Below are positions 45,370 to 54,525 of a stretch of DNA of 64,000 nucleotides, one piece after another (the first letter of the stretch is position 1; each line of letters begins with the position of its first letter). The translations under genes were made by a program, and so were the position numbers. The stretch is from positions 62,001 to 126,000 of the forward strand of contig JBAYTR010000006.1 in assembly GCA_041675505.1 (NCBI GenBank), in the 5' to 3' direction. The notes beneath the pieces are model-generated. The model was not told the origin of the DNA, did not search any database, and saw only the letters and a program-made list of their open reading frames with translations. The stretch is from JAGPCK01 sp041675505. Lineage in GTDB: Bacteria > Bacteroidota > Bacteroidia > UKL13-3.

Positions 45370-45798
45370 TCACAGGCACTTTTTCCATTCCAGGTGGCGG
45401 CTACCGTCTGCATTCAAACTCAGGTGAACCTCTATGCGGGGTAAGGGCAAAAGCGGCTCAATCAGCTCAGGCCACTCGACCAGACAGGGATGTCCGTTGT
45501 AGAAATATTCTTCATAGCCCATGTCATACACCTCTTCCAAATCTTTGATGCGGTAGAAATCAAAATGATATATGATGCCAGCGTTTGGCAAAGCATATTC
45601 ATTCACCAAGGAGAAGGTGGGACTGGAAACATGGTCGGTACTGCCCGCTGCACGTAACACTTCTTTGATCAGTGTAGTTTTGCCCGCTCCCATAGGGCCG
45701 TAAAAAGCTACAAAGGTTTCTTCCCTGAGCAAAGCAGCCAATTGTTGAGCCACCTTTGGTAACTGCTCAAGTGTTATATTCGGAAAAGACGCGTTCAT
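45370..45798 (-). CDS. tsaE: tRNA threonylcarbamoyladenosine biosynthesis ATPase TsaE
   Basis: Small P-loop ATPase that works with TsaB and TsaD to make t6A37 in tRNAs. The 142-residue protein has Walker A GPMGAGKT at 34-41, the SSPTFSLVNEY segment and IYHFDFYRI, all diagnostic for TsaE. It precedes ald. A -7 promoter element lies 11 nt upstream of its ATG. Confidence 0.95.
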   Translation of the reverse strand: MNASFPNITLEQLPKVAQQLAALLREETFVAFYGPMGAGKTTLIKEVLRAAGSTDHVSSPTFSLVNEYALPNAGIIYHFDFYRIKDLEEVYDMGYEEYFYNGHPCLVEWPELIEPLLPLPRIEVHLSLNADGSRHLEWKKCL

Positions 45799-45809
45799 AC
45801 TTGTGGCTG

Positions 45810-45817
45810 CAAAAATA
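45810..45817 (-). promoter_or_regulatory. Putative -7 promoter element for tsaE-ald (TATTTTTG)
   Basis: Exact TAnnTTTG match on the minus strand, 11 nt from the tsaE start codon, implying a very short leader. No clear -33 TTG at the usual spacing. Confidence 0.5.
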
Positions 45818-45986
45818 ATTTTAAATACGGAATGCTTCCCACAGAATTTTACAAGTCAATAACTCACTTTAGCCCGCACACCATATTTACCTCCCATCGA
45901 AAGAATTGGTTGTTCTGTCGGTTACTCTTGTTACTTTTTAATGTTCGTTCTACTTTTATTCCCAGTTAACGCAGATATTGCACACC

Positions 45987-48020
45987 ATGAAATACAGATT
46001 CCTACTTTTTTCTCTGTTGCTGGGCCACTTGGTATCAGCCCAAACTACCATACGTACCAATTTTGCTCCTGAACCTGAACACAGCGATGTGTCGCGACTG
46101 GTAGGGCAAATTCTCAGCTCGGGCCATTACCAGCCTGTTACACTTAATGATGATTTCTCAGCCAAAGTATTTGACAATTACCTCAAAGACTTAGACTACA
46201 GCCGCTCCTATTTTCTGGCTGCTGATGTAGCTGAATTTAATTTTTACCGCTCTTTGGTAGATGATGCCATTCAAAGCGGAAACGTGGAGTTTGCTTTTAC
46301 CATGTACAACCGTTTTCTGCAGCGCATCAACAACCGCATTCAATACACCTACAAAATTTTAAACGGTGATTCCATTAACTTTAATACACCCGATTCTTTT
46401 CAGGTAAAACGTGAAGAAGCCCCTTGGTGTAAAGACGAAAAAGAACTGGATAACCTGTGGAACAAAAAAATTAAATACGAGCTGGTGGGCCTTAAAGCCT
46501 CGGGTAAAAACTGGAAAGACATGACAGATGTTATTCGTAAACGTTATGAGAACCTCGAAAAACAACTGGTTAAAACACAAAGCGAAGACATTTACAGCTA
46601 CTTCATGAATGCTGTAACGGAAACCGTTGACCCGCATACCAACTACTTCTCTCCTAAACAAGGCGATGATTTTAAAATCAATACTTCGCAGGCTTTGGAA
46701 GGTATTGGTGCCACACTGCAAACTGAAAACGATTACACCAAAATTCGTGAGCTGGTAAAAGGCGGCCCGGCTGAACGCAGCAAGTTGCTCAAAGTGGGCG
46801 ACCGCATTGTGTCGGTTGGTCAGGGTAAAGAGGGTGAAATGCTGGATATAGTTGGCTGGCGCATTGACGATGTAGTGGGCAAAATTCGCGGACCCAAAGG
46901 CAGCATTGTACGTTTAGGTATATTGGGTGCTGATGAGCCTTCCAACGCTGCACCTCACATCATTCAACTGGAGCGCGATAAAATTAAACTCGAAGACCAA
47001 ACCGCTAAAGGTGAAATTCAGAAAATAAAAAACAAGGGCAAAGAATACAAAGTAGCGGTGATTACGCTTCCCTCCTTTTACTATGATTTTGCCGGTGCAC
47101 AAAAAGGTGAAAAAAACTTCAGCAGCACCACACGCGATGTACGCAGACTGATTGAAAATTTTAAAGCCGATACCATTGATGCCGTTGTGCTCGACCTGCG
47201 CAACAATGGCGGAGGCTCTTTGCTGGAAGCCATCAACCTCACCGGCTTGTTTATTAAAAGCGGACCGGTGGTACAGGTGCGCAACAGTGACGGCAGCATA
47301 AAGGTGGAACAGGATTATGATAACTCCGTAACCTGGAGCGGCCCGCTGGCTGTGCTGGTGAACCGTTTCAGTGCATCGGCTTCTGAAATTTTAGCCGGAG
47401 CCATTCAAGATTACAAACGCGGAATTATCATAGGTGAAAATACGTTTGGCAAAGGCACCGTACAAAACGTAATTGACCTGGGCCAATACATTGCCCTGCC
47501 CAACGGCAAACGTGTGGGACAGGTAAAATTAACACTCGCTAAATTTTACCGCATCAACGGCAGCAGCACGCAGTTAAAAGGTGTGAAACCCGATATTGAA
47601 TTCCCCAGTATTTATGCTGATAAAGAATACGGTGAAGAAGCCAGCAAATATGCCCTGGCCTGGGATCAGATTAATACCAGCCGCTTTGAACCCGTGGGTA
47701 TGAAAGACAACGTTACCCTTTCTTTATACAACCTGCACAAAGCCCGCATGAAAACCAATACCGAATACAATTACCTGTTGGATGATGTGGTAGGTTACCG
47801 CGCTTACCGTTTGCGCGACTACGCTACACTCAACTTAGATCAACTCAAAAAAGAACAGTACGAACAAACCAAAAAAAATAAAGAGCGCGAAGAAGCCCGC
47901 AAAAAACTGCTCAACAACCCCAAAGATGAGCAAGAAAAGTATGACCTCATTTTGCGCGAAAGCGAACAGATTTTGGTTGACTTTATTTTACTGGGCGGAG
48001 ATAAATTAACTTCTAAATAA
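45987..48020 (+). CDS. Carboxy-terminal processing protease (S41, Prc/tail-specific type)
   Basis: Periplasmic serine protease of about 677 residues with signal peptide MKYRFLLFSLLLGHLVSAQ. Domains in order: a helical N-terminal region (about 20-230), a PDZ domain (GIGATLQTENDYTKIRELVKG onward, about 235-330), and the S41 catalytic core, with the Ser in NRFSASASEI and the Lys 25 residues later in ENTFGKGTVQ. A C-terminal helical domain typical of Prc (DUF3340-like) completes it. The ATG at 45987 is preferred to an in-frame TTG three codons earlier. The M13 peptidase gene follows closely. Confidence 0.93.
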   Translation: MKYRFLLFSLLLGHLVSAQTTIRTNFAPEPEHSDVSRLVGQILSSGHYQPVTLNDDFSAKVFDNYLKDLDYSRSYFLAADVAEFNFYRSLVDDAIQSGNVEFAFTMYNRFLQRINNRIQYTYKILNGDSINFNTPDSFQVKREEAPWCKDEKELDNLWNKKIKYELVGLKASGKNWKDMTDVIRKRYENLEKQLVKTQSEDIYSYFMNAVTETVDPHTNYFSPKQGDDFKINTSQALEGIGATLQTENDYTKIRELVKGGPAERSKLLKVGDRIVSVGQGKEGEMLDIVGWRIDDVVGKIRGPKGSIVRLGILGADEPSNAAPHIIQLERDKIKLEDQTAKGEIQKIKNKGKEYKVAVITLPSFYYDFAGAQKGEKNFSSTTRDVRRLIENFKADTIDAVVLDLRNNGGGSLLEAINLTGLFIKSGPVVQVRNSDGSIKVEQDYDNSVTWSGPLAVLVNRFSASASEILAGAIQDYKRGIIIGENTFGKGTVQNVIDLGQYIALPNGKRVGQVKLTLAKFYRINGSSTQLKGVKPDIEFPSIYADKEYGEEASKYALAWDQINTSRFEPVGMKDNVTLSLYNLHKARMKTNTEYNYLLDDVVGYRAYRLRDYATLNLDQLKKEQYEQTKKNKEREEARKKLLNNPKDEQEKYDLILRESEQILVDFILLGGDKLTSK

Positions 48021-48033
48021 CGAGAACAATTTA

Positions 48034-50073
48034 ATGCTTATGAAAAAGACATACATACTTTTAGCAGCAACAACCATTGCTGTATCATCGGCCTTTGTAA
48101 TGAAGGTGATGCTTAAAGGTCCCGACCAAAACTCCATGGATAAAAAAGCCGACCCGCGTCAGGATTTTTACCAATATGCCAACGGTAACTGGGTTAAAAA
48201 TAATCCTGTTCCGGCCAGTGAAAGCCGCTGGACCAGTTTTAATATTGTGGCCGAGCGCAACAACGATATGCTGCGCAAAATTCTGGAAGATGCCGCTGCT
48301 GATATGAGCGCACCTTACGGCTCAGCCCGCCAGCGTGTAGGCGATTTGTATCGCTGCATTATGGACACCGTTCGTTTGGACAAAGATGGGTATATGCCTA
48401 TTAAACCTTTGTTGCAGGAAGTAGATGCCATTGCCAATTATGAAGACATTATTAAAAACGTGGCCAAGCAACACCGCATGGGCATGGATCCATTGTTTGG
48501 TTTTGGAGTGAGCCCCGATGTGCGCAACAGTGAAGTATATGCTGTGTATGCCAGCCAAAGTGGTCTTGGTTTGCCTGACCGTGATTACTACACCAAAGAA
48601 GATGAGAAGTCGCAGCAAATTCGTACTGATTATGTAAAACACATCATGCGCATGTTTGAACTCATTGGCTACAATAAAGCAGAAGCCAACTCAGCCGCGT
48701 TAAAAATTATGGATTTTGAAACCCGTCTGGCTAAAGTTTCCATGACCCGTGTAGAACGCAGAGACATTGAAAAACAATACAACAAAAGATCACTGGCCGA
48801 GTTGCAAAAACTCACGCCCATGTTCAGTTGGGATACTTACTTTACTGCTACCGGATTAAAACAAAAAAAGTTCGACAGCGTAATTGTAATGCAGCCTAAG
48901 TTTATGGAACAGGTGAGCCTGTGCTTTACTGATTTTCCGTTAAGCGCCTGGAAAGCCTACCTAAAATGGAACATACTCAACACCACTGCCGGCATGCTGA
49001 GCAGCGATTTGGAAAAACAAAACTTTGCCTTTTACAGCACCACTCTTAGCGGACAAAAAGAACAGAAGCCCCGCTGGAAACGTGCCATTGGTACCGTTAA
49101 CGGTTTTATTGGCGAACTGGCCGCACAGGAATACGTGAAGGTAGCTTTTAGCCCTGAGTCAAAACAACGCGTGAACGAGATGGTGAACAACCTGATGGCC
49201 GTGTACAAAAAACGTTTGGAAAATGTAGACTGGATGAGTGCTGAAACACGCAAACGTGCACTGGAAAAACTGGCTACCATGGGCCGCAAACTGGGTTACC
49301 CGGATAAGTGGGAAGAGTACAAAGGACTGGAAATTAAAAACGATAGTTACGTAAACAACTTTATGCGCACCAGCGAATGGCAGTACAACGATAACATCAA
49401 CAAACTGGGCACTCCTATTGACCGCGCCAAGTGGGGCATGTTACCGCAAACCGTAAATGCGTATTACACTCCCCTGTTAAACGAGATTGTGTTCCCTGCG
49501 GCTATTTTACAACCACCTTTCTTTAATGCCGAAGCGGATGATGCCGTTAACTACGGCAGCATGGGCGCTGTAATAGGCCATGAAATTTCACACGGCTTTG
49601 ATGATAAAGGCAGCAAGTTTGATGCAAAAGGAAACCTCAACAACTGGTGGACCGCTGAAGACCGCACCAAGTTTGAAGCTAAAACCAAAATACTCGTAAA
49701 CCAATTCAACAAGTTTAAAGTGGGCGACAGCCTGTATGTAAACGGTGAACTTACCTTAGGTGAAAACATTGCCGACCTGGCCGGCCTCTCGGTAGCTTAC
49801 GAAGCGTACTTACTTTCACTGGAAGGCAAGCCCAAAGAAAACATTGACGGCCTCTCGCCTGAGCAACGCTTTTTTGTAGGTTTTGCGCAGGTATGGAAAA
49901 ACAATGCCCGCCCTGAGTTTACCCGCAACCAGGTAATGACCGACCCTCACTCACCCGGCAAGTTCAGAGTGTTGGGCCCGTTGAGCAACATGCCTGAATT
50001 TTACAACGCCTTTGGTGTAAAAGAAGGCGACAAAATGTGGAGACCAGAAACCGACCGCGCTAAAATTTGGTAA
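48034..50073 (+). CDS. M13-family metalloendopeptidase (PepO/neprilysin-like)
   Basis: A 679-residue zinc endopeptidase. The N-terminus has a signal or lipoprotein-like hydrophobic segment (TYILLAATTIAVSSAFVM). M13_N begins at DPRQDFYQYANGNWVKNNPV. The catalytic motif HEISH is at 516-520, preceded by GAVIGH, and the third zinc ligand lies in GENIADLAGLS. The family's end motif CxxW is replaced by RPETDRAKIW without the usual Cys. A second Met at 48040 is a possible start. It follows the Prc-type protease by 13 bp; both probably act in the periplasm. A strong terminator ends the unit. Confidence 0.93.
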   Translation: MLMKKTYILLAATTIAVSSAFVMKVMLKGPDQNSMDKKADPRQDFYQYANGNWVKNNPVPASESRWTSFNIVAERNNDMLRKILEDAAADMSAPYGSARQRVGDLYRCIMDTVRLDKDGYMPIKPLLQEVDAIANYEDIIKNVAKQHRMGMDPLFGFGVSPDVRNSEVYAVYASQSGLGLPDRDYYTKEDEKSQQIRTDYVKHIMRMFELIGYNKAEANSAALKIMDFETRLAKVSMTRVERRDIEKQYNKRSLAELQKLTPMFSWDTYFTATGLKQKKFDSVIVMQPKFMEQVSLCFTDFPLSAWKAYLKWNILNTTAGMLSSDLEKQNFAFYSTTLSGQKEQKPRWKRAIGTVNGFIGELAAQEYVKVAFSPESKQRVNEMVNNLMAVYKKRLENVDWMSAETRKRALEKLATMGRKLGYPDKWEEYKGLEIKNDSYVNNFMRTSEWQYNDNINKLGTPIDRAKWGMLPQTVNAYYTPLLNEIVFPAAILQPPFFNAEADDAVNYGSMGAVIGHEISHGFDDKGSKFDAKGNLNNWWTAEDRTKFEAKTKILVNQFNKFKVGDSLYVNGELTLGENIADLAGLSVAYEAYLLSLEGKPKENIDGLSPEQRFFVGFAQVWKNNARPEFTRNQVMTDPHSPGKFRVLGPLSNMPEFYNAFGVKEGDKMWRPETDRAKIW

Positions 50074-50101
50074 GAATTTTCTCTTGGATATAGCAATTTT
50101 T

Positions 50102-50131
50102 AAACGCCTCCGAAAGGGGGCGTTTTTTTTT
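50102..50131 (+). terminator. Strong intrinsic terminator after the M13 peptidase gene
   Basis: GC-rich stem AAACGCCTC paired with GGGGGCGTT, short loop, followed by nine T residues. It marks the end of the housekeeping block; accessory DNA begins right after it. Confidence 0.88.
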
Positions 50132-50153
50132 GTGAAAACAAGCAGATATCTCT

Positions 50154-50222
50154 CTGAAACCTCTTTTCTAATGCTCGTTGGGCTCATAACCCAAAGGGTG
50201 TTGGGTTTTACAGAGGTTTTGG
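50154..50222 (+). pseudogene. Degenerate tRNA-Met(CAU)-like sequence
   Basis: The segment at 50173-50197 reads like the core of an initiator-type tRNA-Met: a 5-bp anticodon stem TTGGG/CCCAA (50178-50182 and 50190-50194) around a 7-nt loop CTCATAA with CAT at 50185-50187, preceded by GCTCG and followed by AGG as in bacterial tRNA-fMet. A perfect 8-bp outer stem AAACCTCT (50157-50164)/AGAGGTTT (50212-50219) takes the place of the acceptor stem. The D-arm side has 13 nt and the variable/T side 17 nt, too short for normal arms, and GTTCGA is absent. It is probably a decayed or partial tRNA copy left at an integration boundary, not a working tRNA. Confidence 0.6.
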
Positions 50223-50264
50223 TAACTTGCGAGATGGTAAGTAGAAACCTATTATCAATGTCAA

Positions 50265-53200
50265 ATGCCTAAAATATACGACAACATAGAAAACCACCTA
50301 ACCAAAGGACTGAACGAAACGCTCGAACTTTCACAGCGAACAGACTTTTGTGTTGGATATTTTAACTTAAGAGGTTGGAAAGAAGTTGCTGACAAAATTG
50401 ACAGCTTATCGGGTGCAACAGTGCTTGAAGGAAATGATGATGTTCACCGCATTTGCCGACTGCTTGTTGGTATGCAGAAAATGCCTGTGGACATTTTACG
50501 TGACTATTTTTCTAAAGACGAAGACCATATTATTGACCAAGCCGAAGCAGTAAAACTTAAAAAACGACTTGCACAAGAATTTAAAGAACAGTTGACTATT
50601 GGCACACCAACTGATGCTGACGAAAAAGCATTACGGAAATTGAGCCAACAAATGAAGGACAAAAAAGTAGTTGTAAAACTGCATTTGCGTTATACACTTC
50701 ACGCTAAACTGTATTTGGCTTACAGCAATGATAAACGAGTTCCAGTAGTTGGTTTTTTAGGTAGCAGCAACTTGACTTTGGCAGGACTTGCAAAGCAAGG
50801 AGAATTGAATATTGATGTAATGGACCAAGATGCAGCCAACAAGTTGGCAACTTGGTTTGAAGACCGTTGGAAAGACCGTTGGTGTATTGACATTACAGAA
50901 GAACTCATTGAAATCATTGACAACTCTTGGGCAGCCGACAGGCTTATTTCTCCTTTTCATATTTACTTAAAAATAGCTTACCACCTTTCAAGAGAAGCAA
51001 GAGCAGGTATCAATGAATTTAAGTTACCAAAAGTTTTTCAAAAAGAATTATTGGAGTTCCAACAAAAAGCGGTTTTAGTTGCTGCTCATCATTTACACAA
51101 ACGTGATGGTGTAATTATTGGGGATGTTGTAGGGCTTGGTAAGACAATAACAGCTACAGCATTAGCCAAACTTTTTGAAGATGATTTCTTTTTAGAAACG
51201 CTCATTATTTGCCCGAAGAACTTGGTGGAAATGTGGGAAGAATATGCTCATAAATACCAATTGAGAGCCAAAGTAATTTCACAAAGTAAAGTGCAAACCA
51301 CTTTACCAAACCTCAGACGTTACCGCCTTGTAATCATTGACGAGAGCCACAACTTACGCAACGACCAAGGAAGTCGTTACCGTGCTATCAAATCGTATTT
51401 AGAGGAAAACGACAGTAAAGTTATTCTGCTTTCTGCAACACCATACAACAAAACTTATTTAGACCTTTCAAATCAACTTCGTTTGTTTATTTCAGACGAC
51501 AAAGATTTAGGCATTAGCCCAGAAGAATATATAAAACACATAGGCGGACAAATTCAATTCAGTTCGCAACACACCGAAACATTTATTCGAAGCATCAAAG
51601 CATTTGAGAAAAGTCACTTTTCGGACGATTGGAGAGAATTGATGCTATTGTATTTGGTTCGCAGAACAAGAAGTTTCATCAAAAACAATTACGCTGAAAC
51701 CGATTCAACCAATGGAAGAAAGTATCTGACATTTGCCGATGGTTCAAAATCGTATTTCCCTGATAGAATACCGCAAAAGGTACTATATGAGTTTAACGTG
51801 AATGACAAAAAAGATATCTATGCTAATCTTTATTCTAAAAAAATAGTAGACATCATAAATGGTTTGGAGCTGCCTCGTTACGGACTACAACAATATTTAA
51901 ATGAGAAACCACTAACAAAAGCAACCAAAGAGGAAGAACAGATAATGCAAAGCCTAAGCCATGCCGGACGAAGGTTGATGGGGTTTTGCAGAACCAATTT
52001 GTTTAAACGTTTAGAAAGTAGTGGCTATTCATTCCTGCTCTCCATTAGTCGACATATTTTAAGAAACTATGTTTTTGTGTATGCCGCGCAAAATCATTTA
52101 CCCATTCCAATTGGTAAAAACATTTCTCAAAACCTAGATGAATACTTGGAGGATAGCGATACCGATAAAGATAAAGACGATAAAAATCTATTAAATCTCA
52201 TTCTCAAAGAAGAAATCTACCTGAAAAAGGCAAAAGAACTATATAATCTTTATGCAAGCGATAGTTACAAAAACAGTTTCGACTGGATTAGAAGTGATTT
52301 TTTTACTGACCATAAACGTGAGAAAATTGATAAAGAAGGTAACAAAAAGATAGTTGATGTTTCTTTGTTAAAAACTTTAATCAAAGACTGTAAAGAAATC
52401 ATCAAAATTCTGAATATTGGCAAAGACTGGAACCCTGAAGAGGACAGACAACTAAATGCCTTATATGATTTGCTAACCAAGAAGCACAGCAAAGAAAAGG
52501 TGCTGGTGTTCACTCAATTTGCAGATACAGCTTATTACCTCACTGAACAACTAAAGAAAAGAGGTATCACACAAATTGAAAGTGTAACGGGTGATGATGA
52601 AAACCCAACTGGTTTAGCACAGCGATTTAGTCCGCACAGCAACCAGAAAACTGACAGCATAAAAGGCGACCAGGAATTACGAGTTTTGATAACCACCGAT
52701 GTATTGAGTGAAGGTCAAAATTTGCAAGATGCTCACATCATTTTAAATTATGATTTGCCCTGGGCTATCATTCGCTTAATTCAGCGTGCAGGTCGTGTTG
52801 ACCGTATCGGACAAAAGGCAGAACAAATTATTTGTTATTCGTTTTTACCCGAAGATGGCATTGAAGAAATTATCAACTTACGTAAAAGATTAACGCAGCG
52901 TATTGAAGAAAACGCCAATGTAGTTGGAAGCGATGAAACCTTTTTTGATGGCGACCCTGTTAACCTTACCGACCTTTACAATGAGAAATCAGGCATTTTG
53001 GACGGTGAAGATGATGACACCGAAGTGGATCTGGCTTCATTGGCTTATCAGATTTGGAAAAATGCTACAGATGCCAATCCCGAATTGAATAAACTTATTC
53101 CGGATTTACCCAATGTGATTTACGCTACCAAACACAATGATAATGAGCCCGAAAAAGAAGGTGTGATTGTTTACACCCGAACATCAGAAGAAAACGATGT

Positions 53201-53681
53201 ATTGGCTTGGGTAAACAATAAAGGGAAAATTATTACACAATCGCAACATACTATTTTGAAAGCGGCTCAATGCACACCTGATACCGAACCAAAATACAAA
53301 TTGGAAAAACACCATGAACTGGTAAAAAGTGGCATTGATTTTATACGAGAAGAAGAGAAAAACACTGGTGGTTCGCTAGGCAAAAAAACAGGTGTGAAAT
53401 ACCGTGTGTATATGCGGCTCGACCGTTACTGTAAAGAATATGAAAACACATTGTTTGTAAACGAACAACTGAAAAAAGCAGTGGATGATATTTACAAATA
53501 CCCATTGAAAGAATTTGCAAGGGAAACCTTGAACCGACAATTGAAAGCAGGAATTTCTGACGACCAATTGGCATCTTTGGTTATTTCTCTTAGAGAGGAA
53601 GACAAGTTGGCAATTGTGAATGAAGATGAACAACCTAATAAAGAACCTCAAATCATTTGCTCATTAGGACTAATAAACTAA
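50265..53681 (+). CDS. PLD-nuclease/SNF2-helicase fusion, first gene of defence-like operon
   Basis: An 1138-residue protein. Residues about 1-230 form a phospholipase D-type domain with one HKD-like motif: HAK at 146-148 and GSSN at 166-169, as in single-motif nucleases that dimerise (NgoFVII/BfiI type). From about 255 a superfamily 2 SNF2-like helicase follows: motif I GDVVGLGKT at 286-294, motif II DESH at 359-362, motif III SATP at 390-393, motif V TDVLSEGQNLQ near 809 and motif VI QRAGRVDRIGQ near 843-853. A helical domain is inserted between the two helicase halves. It probably translocates on duplex DNA and may cut it. The start at 50265 lies 43 bp after the tRNA-like sequence. Confidence 0.9.
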   Translation: MPKIYDNIENHLTKGLNETLELSQRTDFCVGYFNLRGWKEVADKIDSLSGATVLEGNDDVHRICRLLVGMQKMPVDILRDYFSKDEDHIIDQAEAVKLKKRLAQEFKEQLTIGTPTDADEKALRKLSQQMKDKKVVVKLHLRYTLHAKLYLAYSNDKRVPVVGFLGSSNLTLAGLAKQGELNIDVMDQDAANKLATWFEDRWKDRWCIDITEELIEIIDNSWAADRLISPFHIYLKIAYHLSREARAGINEFKLPKVFQKELLEFQQKAVLVAAHHLHKRDGVIIGDVVGLGKTITATALAKLFEDDFFLETLIICPKNLVEMWEEYAHKYQLRAKVISQSKVQTTLPNLRRYRLVIIDESHNLRNDQGSRYRAIKSYLEENDSKVILLSATPYNKTYLDLSNQLRLFISDDKDLGISPEEYIKHIGGQIQFSSQHTETFIRSIKAFEKSHFSDDWRELMLLYLVRRTRSFIKNNYAETDSTNGRKYLTFADGSKSYFPDRIPQKVLYEFNVNDKKDIYANLYSKKIVDIINGLELPRYGLQQYLNEKPLTKATKEEEQIMQSLSHAGRRLMGFCRTNLFKRLESSGYSFLLSISRHILRNYVFVYAAQNHLPIPIGKNISQNLDEYLEDSDTDKDKDDKNLLNLILKEEIYLKKAKELYNLYASDSYKNSFDWIRSDFFTDHKREKIDKEGNKKIVDVSLLKTLIKDCKEIIKILNIGKDWNPEEDRQLNALYDLLTKKHSKEKVLVFTQFADTAYYLTEQLKKRGITQIESVTGDDENPTGLAQRFSPHSNQKTDSIKGDQELRVLITTDVLSEGQNLQDAHIILNYDLPWAIIRLIQRAGRVDRIGQKAEQIICYSFLPEDGIEEIINLRKRLTQRIEENANVVGSDETFFDGDPVNLTDLYNEKSGILDGEDDDTEVDLASLAYQIWKNATDANPELNKLIPDLPNVIYATKHNDNEPEKEGVIVYTRTSEENDVLAWVNNKGKIITQSQHTILKAAQCTPDTEPKYKLEKHHELVKSGIDFIREEEKNTGGSLGKKTGVKYRVYMRLDRYCKEYENTLFVNEQLKKAVDDIYKYPLKEFARETLNRQLKAGISDDQLASLVISLREEDKLAIVNEDEQPNKEPQIICSLGLIN

Positions 53682-53709
53682 TTATAGCGAATTCGCCTCA
53701 ATTGAAAAT

Positions 53710-54525
53710 ATGGCCAAAAATAAAAAAATATTAGTAGAAGGATCAGAAATTACAATCCTTCAAAATGAGAATCAAGAACTTATATCACTTACTGATATGG
53801 CTAAAAGCCAGATGCAAGAAGCAATTATTATCAAATGGCTTAGTTTGAAGAGTACTATCGAGTATTTAGGCGAATGGGAGGCTCTCTATAATCCAAGTTT
53901 TAATTATACCGAATTCGGTACAATTAAAAATGCTGCCGGTAGCAACAATTTCGTATTGTCAGTAAAAAATTGGATTGAACAAACAGGTGCTATTGGAATA
54001 ACTGCAACTGCTGGTAGATACGGAGGAACTTATGCCAATAAAGATATTGCATTTCATTTTGGAATGTGGATTAGCCCCAAATTTCAATTGCTACTCGTAA
54101 AAGAATTTCAACGCCTTAAAGCCGATGAAAACGACAGGCTTAAACTTACCTGGAATCTCCAAAGAACACTAGCCAAGGTGAATTACCATATTCATACCGA
54201 TGCTATCAAAGAAAACCTTATTCCAAAGGAATTGAATAAAGTACAAATCAGCTTTGTGTATGCCAATGAAGCCGATTTATTAAATGTGGCCTTGTTCGGT
54301 TTTACGGCAAAACAATGGAGAGATAACAATCCCGGCAAGGATGGTAATGTAAGAGACTATGCAACAATTGAACAACTAGTAGTTTTATCCAACCTTGAAA
54401 GCATCAATGCCGTGTTAATCAACCAAGGGTTGGAACAACCCGAAAGATTGACACAACTCAACAAAATAGCTATCACCCAAATGAAATCACTGGTTGCCAA
54501 CCAACAAATAAAAAAACTGAAATGA
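53710..54525 (+). CDS. KilA-N domain protein
   Basis: A 271-residue protein with a KilA-N DNA-binding domain across about residues 15-150: SLTDMAKSQMQEAIIIKWL, then WIEQTGAIGITATAGRYGG and DIAFHFGMWISPKFQLLLVK. KilA-N domains are common in phage and accessory regulators. Its stop overlaps the methylase start (ATGA at 54522-54525), so it is an integral gene of the operon. It may regulate it, or give DNA-recognition capacity; which is not known. Confidence 0.88.
   Translation: MAKNKKILVEGSEITILQNENQELISLTDMAKSQMQEAIIIKWLSLKSTIEYLGEWEALYNPSFNYTEFGTIKNAAGSNNFVLSVKNWIEQTGAIGITATAGRYGGTYANKDIAFHFGMWISPKFQLLLVKEFQRLKADENDRLKLTWNLQRTLAKVNYHIHTDAIKENLIPKELNKVQISFVYANEADLLNVALFGFTAKQWRDNNPGKDGNVRDYATIEQLVVLSNLESINAVLINQGLEQPERLTQLNKIAITQMKSLVANQQIKKLK

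Noticed and set aside
50154..50222. A functional tRNA-Met gene
   Set aside because: The D-arm and T-arm regions are too short and the GTTCGA T-loop sequence is absent, so it cannot fold as a normal tRNA.
50084..50272. A 62-codon plus-strand ORF over the tRNA-like sequence
   Set aside because: It crosses the terminator T-tract and the tRNA-like stems, has no ribosome-binding context, and its protein has no recognisable pattern.
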